Virus record (IMG/VR): IMGVR_UViG_3300042691_003508
Location: 1 to 32,486 of that record
Reading direction: 5' to 3' (one strand)
Length of the DNA stretch: 32,486 nt
DNA from: a virus
In this document: in pieces, positions 7,901 to 15,900 of the stretch
How the letters are laid out: each line of letters begins with the position of its first letter
How positions within the stretch are numbered: position 1 is the stretch's first letter
Notes under the pieces: model-generated
Told to the model about the DNA's origin: nothing
The model's database searches: none
Seen by the model: only the letters and a program-made list of their open reading frames with translations
Translations under genes and position numbers: made by a program

Positions 7901-9329
7901 CGTAGTCAAATAATTCTAAAGAACCGACTGATGCCAGCAATTGGCTAACTGGTAGTCCAGCAACGCCTAAGTCTGATGCTGATTTTGTAACATTAAAGGA
8001 CACAGTTCTATCTGTTAAATTTGCAACAAGTCTTGGCGATAGTTCGATTAAATCAAAAATAGAATTTTTATTATGCATTGTATCTACAACAATTCTTATT
8101 CCAGAAATAAAATCAACTTCACGGTATACTGTTTGTCCAAGTCCACTATTAATAAATTTTGGAATGTCAACAAATTTAGTTACAAAGTTAGTCAAACGAT
8201 CAACAGTTTCTTCTTCTAAATACCATCCATACTCTGGTATAAACTCTTCATAATCATTAATGTCATCAATCCAGATATAGTACTTCCCCTGCTCATTTTC
8301 ATTTTCAATAACCAAATATGCATATCCGTTTACATTTTTTTCTGGTAATAATGTTGAACTTGATAGTGTTTCTGCATAAATAAAGATATCTCTATATTTT
8401 TCTGGAACCTTTAAGCCGTATGCAATCTCTACATATCCATCACTTTTAATAATATCTGAGCCGTCTTTTCTTTTTGATGTTGATGTAAATGATATTATAT
8501 CTGTCCAGTTATTATTTTTAAGTACTTGAATCTTCCATTTTTTCGGTGTTTGTTTATTGGTGTTTCCATAAAATGGATCTGAAAATGCTGTTGAGTTATT
8601 TGAGAATGTACCTAAATCTATTGAGCCTATATGTGTTTGTATTTTTGTCACAATTCTATTAACTGGAACATTATTTTCATAAACAACAAATGGTGCAGTG
8701 TCACTAATAAAATTATCACCATTGATTGATTGAGAAACACCATACTCTGTAGTTGAAACCATCTCTCCGTCTTTTTGTGTTCCTTCATTGTCTACATAGG
8801 TTGGTTTGGCGCTGTAGATAACTTCAGTTCCATATTGATGCTTGTACAGTGATTCTGTTCTTATAGATGTCCAATATTTGAATAAATCATTTTTATCTGG
8901 CATGTAATATCTTGGACGCTTTGCCATATTAATATTTGGATGATGCAAATATGTTTTGTCTATATACCGTGCTTTATTTATTCCTGATCTTGGCCTAAAT
9001 GGCTTAAAGCAATCCTCTAAAGAAAAAAGTAAATTATTTTTTTTATTCTTTTTTAAAAATAAAAACGGTTGACCCTCATCATCAAATGTTCCGTCTATTA
9101 TTATGTCTGCATCAGTTGCATTTGTATAATAATATCCATTATCGTTAATATCAAAAGAGTTTGGAATATTTTTATAAAGACTATTTGTTTCTGTAGGTCT
9201 ATATCTATAGTTTCCTATTTTTAAAATATTTGTTGGAATATTCATGTTCCATTCTGCTATTACGGCAGATTGAGTTGAAACAGAAGAAGACTCATATAAA
9301 TGCTTTTTAAGATCATCAGAATCAAACAT
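4950..9329 (-). CDS. Large tail hub / tail-associated protein with LamG-like domain
   Basis: Protein of 1459 residues, starting MFDSDDLKKHL at the ATG that overlaps the stop of the upstream gene (TAATG). About residues 415-640 resemble the tail hub of long-tailed phages: a region ending SFNVTKSASDLG, then TAVSTILDYIGF and SVAQVLQDIAVSSQCAMFFDEYNNFVVMSKS. Residues about 975-1165 look like a concanavalin/LamG jelly roll (VHFGTRMRIVGRL, GGIGVMVNP, RRFYLYINGKLLKVVDDV). The C-terminus (GLKIFANPMIQLGDIVSVDC) has the GDIV motif seen at the end of hub-type domains. It probably forms the tail tip that docks fibres and contacts the cell. No muralytic active site is evident. Hub assignment is moderate; minor tail protein is certain enough. 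Confidence 0.82.
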   Translation of the reverse strand: MFDSDDLKKHLYESSSVSTQSAVIAEWNMNIPTNILKIGNYRYRPTETNSLYKNIPNSFDINDNGYYYTNATDADIIIDGTFDDEGQPFLFLKKNKKNNLLFSLEDCFKPFRPRSGINKARYIDKTYLHHPNINMAKRPRYYMPDKNDLFKYWTSIRTESLYKHQYGTEVIYSAKPTYVDNEGTQKDGEMVSTTEYGVSQSINGDNFISDTAPFVVYENNVPVNRIVTKIQTHIGSIDLGTFSNNSTAFSDPFYGNTNKQTPKKWKIQVLKNNNWTDIISFTSTSKRKDGSDIIKSDGYVEIAYGLKVPEKYRDIFIYAETLSSSTLLPEKNVNGYAYLVIENENEQGKYYIWIDDINDYEEFIPEYGWYLEEETVDRLTNFVTKFVDIPKFINSGLGQTVYREVDFISGIRIVVDTMHNKNSIFDLIELSPRLVANLTDRTVSFNVTKSASDLGVAGLPVSQLLASVGSLELFDYDDSFNINNKNSIINNYLNKNIQIKIYEIIVGVLQSSNGIKYDYYVPIKTLYTENLPDSKEENKHVSLSLKDLYFYFDSLTAPQLLMTNVSISTAVSTILDYIGFSNYVFKRNEGESEQLIPYFFVGPDQSVAQVLQDIAVSSQCAMFFDEYNNFVVMSKSYILPKSTERTTDLELLGSEDSVRDERIKNKRISDKLANIINVSSQSTNIFNGGKINYTSRYIQKSYGSIKQATMIDQDKTWIYKPVLLWEVGGTQNTKSINGEINNQSNYVLCAIPLNFDLTKDVPYVSNRQIKNNIISLGEGVYWITRYNGLFYANGEIIKFDAVEYNVAGVGDVWINSTEEYSEYFSKLPFNGKIYPTGRVRIYCEPNYEEINGVIKLKNGTVAKHGRGQFGTTPVDHFAGLNPYWADNTNVRGCSMKSEYIFDSSKTEIPTVVGPAGINNDQAKKSVRSGVIKNFLSTTNVKETDLQKLSTQSGTIQSSALVFQGPKFNTTETPRDFLSYVYKPLDSKYVHFGTRMRIVGRLETGQAQTPNGASYLYTIPGTTPDKNINISGGSGGIGVMVNPDTNVGYYFEICALGTQSLKDIKNVNNIIFYKIKKDSASSSAVPVKLWESLGQIVVDDGKFTGQYRMVNEKTPTVYDLSVEYKDIANVRRFYLYINGKLLKVVDDVNPLPKYNNMCLFVRGSATCMFENIYAVTNNYSQSTVTKLDTPMNSVFGDDEVDNNEAFRKYAMSGAIKSTYLAGISPNQIPEYDMYFDEFGTIMREASYFNIRYDKAYPALYAKLSPTFNRVKGYTVSGFRAGSYGAEFLIFNSTDTALTLDSGSGNYLRIQGITFTQQNPSVLSVDEYFNKNMDLSNQEISGDSLVRSPFKLKKNFEDIKLNRMTYGNKEFNISPVYIQSADSATTMMEWFVDRVMKPRQNIGLKIFANPMIQLGDIVSVDCVKNGIDVVGGITRFVVYNIEYSKTTGGPEMTVYLSQVEQ

Positions 9330-9976
9330 TATGCCTCTTCCAACGATAAAGTAACATTCCACAAATCAAAATATTGTCCTCTTTTAACTACATCATAATT
9401 AAAACTTGAAAAAAATACTTCAATTACTTCATTATATTGGTTAAGGTGTGCATACGAAGCATCGTTGTCTCCAAAATTTCTATAATTATCATATGCCAAA
9501 AACATCCAAAAAGATCCCTGATGGTTGTTATACCAATTCAATAGTTCGTTTCCTCCAGCACCGCCATCCACCGTGTATGATGCTTCTTGTCTGTTTGGCA
9601 AGCCAGTAACACCGTCGTACTCAGAAACTCCATTAGCATCAAAATCTGGACGCAATGCATATGCTCTTGATGGAAGGTTATCCCAATTCATTGATATGTT
9701 TAGTTTATCGGCAATATGATAAGACCTCATTCTGCCATTAATCATTCTTTCCTTTTTTTCAATTCTTGTGTTAGAAAAATTAAGACTCTTTCTATTATGA
9801 TCAGATAAAATTAAAAACTCATCTGATAGAGAATCTTCTCCATCATTATATGCACCTATCTCAAGTCCTCTTGGTACATAAAGTCCGTCAACAAGGGTTC
9901 CTGGATTATTTGACCACAATATTGATTGTGCTCTATGGTATTTTTTACGACCAGACATGTATAATTCTGTAGCCAT
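9329..9976 (-). CDS. Distal tail (Dit-like) protein
   Basis: Protein of 215 residues directly after the tape measure gene, the usual place of the distal tail protein that joins the tail tube to the tip. It begins MATELYMSGRKKYHRAQ and ends in FFSSFNYDVVKRGQYFDLWNVTLSLEEA, a closing beta-hairpin with the phrasing of Dit/minor-tail N-domains (a strand FDLWNVTLSLEE as in tail-tube-like folds). The middle is rich in Asn, Asp and aromatics with no enzyme motif. Its ATG overlaps the tape measure stop (TAATG), and its own stop overlaps the next start in the same way. The Dit role is inferred from position and fold-like pattern; 'minor tail protein' is safe. Confidence 0.8.
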   Translation of the reverse strand: MATELYMSGRKKYHRAQSILWSNNPGTLVDGLYVPRGLEIGAYNDGEDSLSDEFLILSDHNRKSLNFSNTRIEKKERMINGRMRSYHIADKLNISMNWDNLPSRAYALRPDFDANGVSEYDGVTGLPNRQEASYTVDGGAGGNELLNWYNNHQGSFWMFLAYDNYRNFGDNDASYAHLNQYNEVIEVFFSSFNYDVVKRGQYFDLWNVTLSLEEA

Positions 9977-12900
9977 TATATTCTAACTCCTGTAATTCTT
10001 TGAGAATCTATTCTCTTTAATTGTACCATTACTGCATTTGCAATCTCATCTGGCTTTGCATCAGACTTAACATTAACATTAATACTGTAATTATATACTG
10101 ACTCTCCAATTGAATCGCCATTATTAATTGCTTTCATCTTATCTAAGCCGTAAGAATTGACAGCATACCTACTCATTATAAATTCACCTGGGGTTAATAA
10201 TGCTGGTACAGTATCTGTACCTATTGGCTTAATTCTACCGCCATTGGCGTACCCTCGAATAATTAATCCGCCAGAAGATCTGTCATTAATTCTATATCCA
10301 GTATATGTTGGTTTTGGTGTTGGGTTCGCTGCAGCCCGCATTGCAGCAATTTTTGTTTGTTCATCTACAATAGGTGCCTTAGTAGCATTACCACCGTACA
10401 GATTTGTTCCATACTTGCTATCTGCTGCAGCAAGTGCTTTATCCATTTGAGCATCTGTTACATAATTTCTTCCGCTTGCAGTCTTGGCATCTGCATTTAT
10501 TTTATTTACATATGCCTGAGCATTAGCAAGGTTTGTTGCAGCGTCTACCTTATCTTTTGCTTCCGCATCATTCTTTTTTGCTGTGTCTAATATTTCTTCT
10601 GCCTGCTTAACAATTGGAGAAACTGCAGGAGAAGACATTGATGAGTATGATTGAATTTTTGCTAGGGTTGCATCCCATGCTGAATTTATTGCATTTACTG
10701 CTGCTAAAAGACCAGCAAGTGCTGCACCAAAATTTTGCGCTGCCAATGCAGATGCATCAATCTTTGCCTTAACTCTTTCCCATTCATCTCTATTCATTCC
10801 AAGAACGGTTATTTGTTCTACAAGTGCGTCTATCTGATCTTGCAATAATTGATTCTCATATGTCAGATCATCAATTTTTCTTTCTAATGGCTCTAGTTGT
10901 TTTTCTTGTATATCATAAATCTCATCTTCTTTTTTACGTATTTCTAATAATTTTGCCTCACGCAATTCTTCAAGTTTATAAATTTCATCTTCAAGTCTAA
11001 GCATTTCTGCTTTAATAGCAGTTCTTTCTGGACTAGTTTCAATCCTGTACAACTCTTGCTGTATCTGATATTGTCTTTCTTGAATTTGCTCTTGTGTCAA
11101 ACCACTTTCTGGACCCACTAATGCATTAAGTTCGTTGGTTCTTGATTGTTCAAGCGCAGCCATTGCTTGATCTTGGAACATTCCAGATGCATCGGCACGA
11201 CTTTGTTGTACTGCAGCAGCAGCAGCAGATATATCTCCTTCAGTAATTGCATCTGCAAGTGTAAGTTGATTCTGTTGCTGTTTGGTTATTTGATCATTTA
11301 TTTCTGCAACTTTTCTTAAAGATTCTGCCTGCTTATCATATTTTTCATTAATAGCATCTGACTGGTGAGATATTACTTGTAAATCATTAGAAAGTTTATT
11401 TGACTCTTGATTTAATTGCTCCATGTATCTATTACTGAGTTTAAAGTCAAGATTCATCTTCTTTCCGCCGATTTCGTACTCTCCACCGACTTCTAAGGTT
11501 CTATTAAAATCGCTAATCTTTTCATTCATATCCTCAATAGGACGAGTATAATTAATTTCAATTTCTCTTTGCATATCAGATATTTCTTCATTAATATCTT
11601 CAATTTGTTTTCTGAGTGCTCTTGCTGCATTTTCTGCAGCCTTAATTTCTTTTGTATTGGCCTTCATCTTATCAACCATTGCTGTGCTTCTTGGATCAGC
11701 ACCAGTTCTGATTAATCTTTCTTGAATATCAAACATCTGATCAACTATATCTCTACCCTCTGCTGCTGCGCCAGCAAAGTCACCCTTGTTCATCTTTGTT
11801 TGTATCTCAATAACTTTTCTTGCAGGAATAGAGTTTAGATAGTCTGCAATTTCTTTTGCATCAATTTTTCCATCCTTTAGATCTTCAATTAATACCTTTG
11901 CTAATTGTGGGTCATTTAAAACTTCATCAATTTGTTCTACAGACATTCCAGTTGCCTTTAATGATGATGCAAGTTGTGGCATTTGTTGTAATAACTTAAA
12001 TTCTTCATTTTTATTAATCATGTCATTAATAACTTTTTGGCGTTCAAGAGCACTATTTGCTTCTTTAATATCTTTGACAAATTGTTTCATTTCAGTTGAT
12101 CCAGTTTTACCAACTGCTCCTGCTGCAACAGCAGAGGCTACTGCTTGATCTTCTACAACTGCAAGCGCCTCTGTTGCACTCATTCCAGATGCCACTAATT
12201 GATTAAATGCTGTATTTTGATCCTTAATATTTTGAACTGTTTCCTTTTGAGCCAACTGGTACTCTCCAGCCTGTGCTTCTCTGTATGTTTGCATAATTGC
12301 CTGTCCAGTTTTGGTTAGACCAGTTATGTTTGATTTTGTCTTTGGCTTTCCTTCTGCAAACTTAAATATTGCCTTATCACCCTTAAGGTTTGCTAATTTG
12401 CTAAAGTCTTCAGATGACATACCCATAATCATGTCTCTAAATTCCTTTGGAACTTTCATCTTTAACATTCTTTGCTGCAAACCATCAAATATGGTAAACA
12501 TCTTTGATGCATCCTTTTGAGCCTTTTTACTTGTAAATGCTGCAATCATTGACTGTAGTGGTTTTGTTGCATCAAATGCGCCGTCACGGACATTTTTAAT
12601 TCTCATTGCAAGAGAGTCTAAGAAATCTAATGGGTTGTTTCCTTTACCCGCATCCTTTGGACCTGCTGGAGGAATATTAGCCTTAATAGTTTCAATGCTT
12701 CCGTATTTTGCCTCTGTCTGCTGATTTGCTATCTTAGCAGCCTGAGTTGGATCGTTAAGGGTTCCAGCAGTGTAATATTCAAATCTTGTCTTATAAACAT
12801 CTTCATACTCTTTAGAACCTTTAGCCCCAGCACCCTGTGCTTCTAGTTCTGCCTGCTTTGTTGCCCAGGCTCTTCTAGCATCTTCATTTTCAAAATGAAT

Positions 12901-15900
12901 TAAATTATCATAAAGTGCTGTATATGTTTGCAGTGCTTCTTTTTGAACTACGTCTGGCATTGCACCGTAATAATCCCAGTTGTCAATTACACCCTGCATA
13001 TTAACATTATTGTCTTGTCCAAATTTAGTAACGACTTCTTTTGTTATTGGAGATTTAAGTGCTTCAATGTTATTTAGTTTTTCAGATAATGCTATAAGTC
13101 CTGGTAGACCTACAGTCTTTATATATGCTTCCATATCTATTTCTAAACCATCGCTTTGTTGTAATAAAGCCATAGCATTAGAAACTGAGTCAAATTGTTG
13201 TGGGTTACTCTTTGATAATCTAATTAATGCGCCTATATTAAGTTGAGAACTCTTTTTATCTTTAAAGTTTTTAAAGAATCCAAACAGTTCTGCGGTCTTT
13301 TGTCCGCCAACTGTTCTCATTCCAATATTAACTAATGCGTCTGCCTCTTTTAGATTTCCTTTAAAAATTTCAAGAATTGTATTAACTTGATCTGGATTCA
13401 TTTGTCCAGACTCCATAACCAATTGCATTTTTGCTTCAAATGATTTAGCAGCAGCAATATCCATTGTTCTATCTGTTTTCATAAATGATGGATCTTCGTC
13501 AGACCTTGCTAAGGTATTTAGTGCCTGTTGAGCAGATCCTTCAAATGCTGTTCCTTTATATTTGCCCTTAACATTACCCTTTAATGCATCAAAATAAGCA
13601 TCTTCTCTTCTTCCAACATCGCTTAACCAACCCAAACCAGTCTGTCCACTATTTATGTTTTCATTGAATCCTGAAACCGCACTTTCTAATCTAGCAGCAA
13701 CCAATGAATTCATTCTTTGCATTCCAGCAATTTGCTGATCCTGCATTGCCTTTATTTTTGTTTCTATCTCTAATTGCTTTTGTTTATCGGTTGTTGCTGC
13801 TTTTTGTGCTTCTAAAGATTTTATTTGATCTTCATAATATAAAGCCATAGCGTCTGCTTGTGCTTGTGCTACCTCAATTGCATTAGAACTTGATGCAGCA
13901 AACTCTGCTGCCAAACCAGAACCACTTGCCTTGCCGATTAAACCAAGAGTTCCTATTTGAGACCATATACTGTTAGATCCTTGATCGCCACTTTGTAATT
14001 TAGATAAAGCATCTTGTGATCTAATGTCTGCAACATTTGCAATTCTAGTTCTTACAGCAAGAGGATCTTTTGTTAAATCTTCTCCATCTCTTCCTATTAA
14101 TGATCTTAAATATCCATCAACCTGCATTGTAATTGACGAATCTTTAAGATTAACTCCTAATTGATACGCAATATCTGAGGCAAGTTTTCCAGATATAGTC
14201 CCGTCAGAAACTGCACCTGCAAGTTGCATAGCAAAAGTTTTTGTCGCTACATCCATTCCTTGTTTTTGAAGAACTTCTGTAAAAGTCTTTTGCATTTGTT
14301 GTCCAGCCTCGCCAGACATAAATCTTTCGCTTGCATCTGTTCCTTTTCTTGCAGCCTCATTATATAATCCAAAAGCAGATCCACCTCTGCGCTTTGACAT
14401 AATTTCAGAAGCACCAACAGTTCCCTGTTGTTCACCAATCTTCTTTAATAAGCCTGCAGTAATTGATGTTTGCTTAACATATGTTGCTGTTGCTTCTGCT
14501 GCTTTAGTTAATTTATCATTAAGTACTTTAGCACCCACACCAAGTGCTGCTATTGCAGTTACTGCCCAGCCAACTGGACCCATTCCAGCAAGCATTGGGG
14601 CGAATTGAGCAACCATTGCTCCAGTACCAAGAGCAGCAGTTACTCCAGTTGGAGCACCCAATGCACCTGCTGCCATTGCTGCAACACCTAACCCTCCAGA
14701 AACCTTTCCAGAGAATCTTTGAACTTTTTCTTTTCTTAAACCTCTTTTTTCAGCAAGAGCCTTTTTCTTTGCCATCTTTCTTTCTTTGCTTGTCATTATT
14801 GGAGATGATGCTCCATATGGAATCATTTCTCCAGTTGCTGGGTCTATTAGTGTTTGTGCTCCGTCTGGTATGCTTGCCTGATCCATTGCTTGCTGTGCAT
14901 TTATTCTAGCAGCATCTAATTCTTCTTGTTTTGCCTGTAGTGTTTCTTGTTCGACCTGTTGAGTCTTGTCTAAAATTTCTGATCTATCTTGATCAGTTTG
15001 AGAAATAGCATCATTTAGTTGACCCTGTGTAAGCAGATCCTGATTTGTAGTTTCTAATACTTCTGCATTTCTTTGTGTTGTATCCTTAACATCCGTCATT
15101 GTTATGGTTGTTTGATTTGCAATATTTGCTGCTTGTTCTTGTGCCTGTGCTGTTTGTTCTGTTTTTTCTGCTAATACTTTAGCGCTCTTAATAGTCTTCT
15201 TAGATGAAACACGAATGGATGCAGATACAGAACCAGTCTTTTGATCTTCTGCAATTGGCTGGACTTTTCTTTGTCCTACGCCCCTCTTTCTTCTTTGTCT
15301 ATCTTGAGATTTTAATACCTGTCTTATATCTCTGTTTTCTTCATTATTTAAGTCATCATAAAATGCCTTATTTGCTAAATCCATTCTGCTTACTTTATCT
15401 GCAGTCTCAGATGCAGTAGGTAATGCAGCATTTGCAAGTCTATCAGATTGTGCTTTAACAGCAACTTCTTTTTCATGCATTCCAATTATTAAACCGTCGC
15501 CAATATCATTTCCTGTTTTCTTGCTCTTCTTTGATGGAGATGCAGTTCCTGCACCATCATTCAATCCATCTATAGTTGTTGTTCCTAAAATTTGTCCGCT
15601 TGTTCTTGCTTCACGATTTAATACTTTTGCATTCCCTGTTTCTGGACCGAATGGGGTTTTTGTTTTAATTCCAGCCTCTGATGCTGCCTGATTTAGCATC
15701 TGCAACTCTTCTTCGCTTACGCTTATTCTTATTGCAGTTATAGTTTCTTTTGCTTTTTTAATTAGTGCACTAAACTCTGGTGCTATTGTTTGAATTTGTG
15801 CTTCAACTTCAGCAGATAATCCGTGAATTACGTCGTCTGTTAATAAATCTGGAATAGGCTTCTTGGCATTTTGTTCTTGCCATAACTTAATTTTTTCTAA

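Noticed and set aside
11213-11227. GCA-type triplet repeat in the tape measure gene
   Set aside because: Encodes an Ala run in a helical segment of an Ala-rich protein; no sign of a separate repeat element.
14544-14909. Leu/Gln-rich plus-strand frame of 121 codons, with similar frames at 15204, 16173 and 16551
   Set aside because: Antisense shadows of the Ala/Gln-rich tape measure gene; composition is an artefact of the opposite strand.
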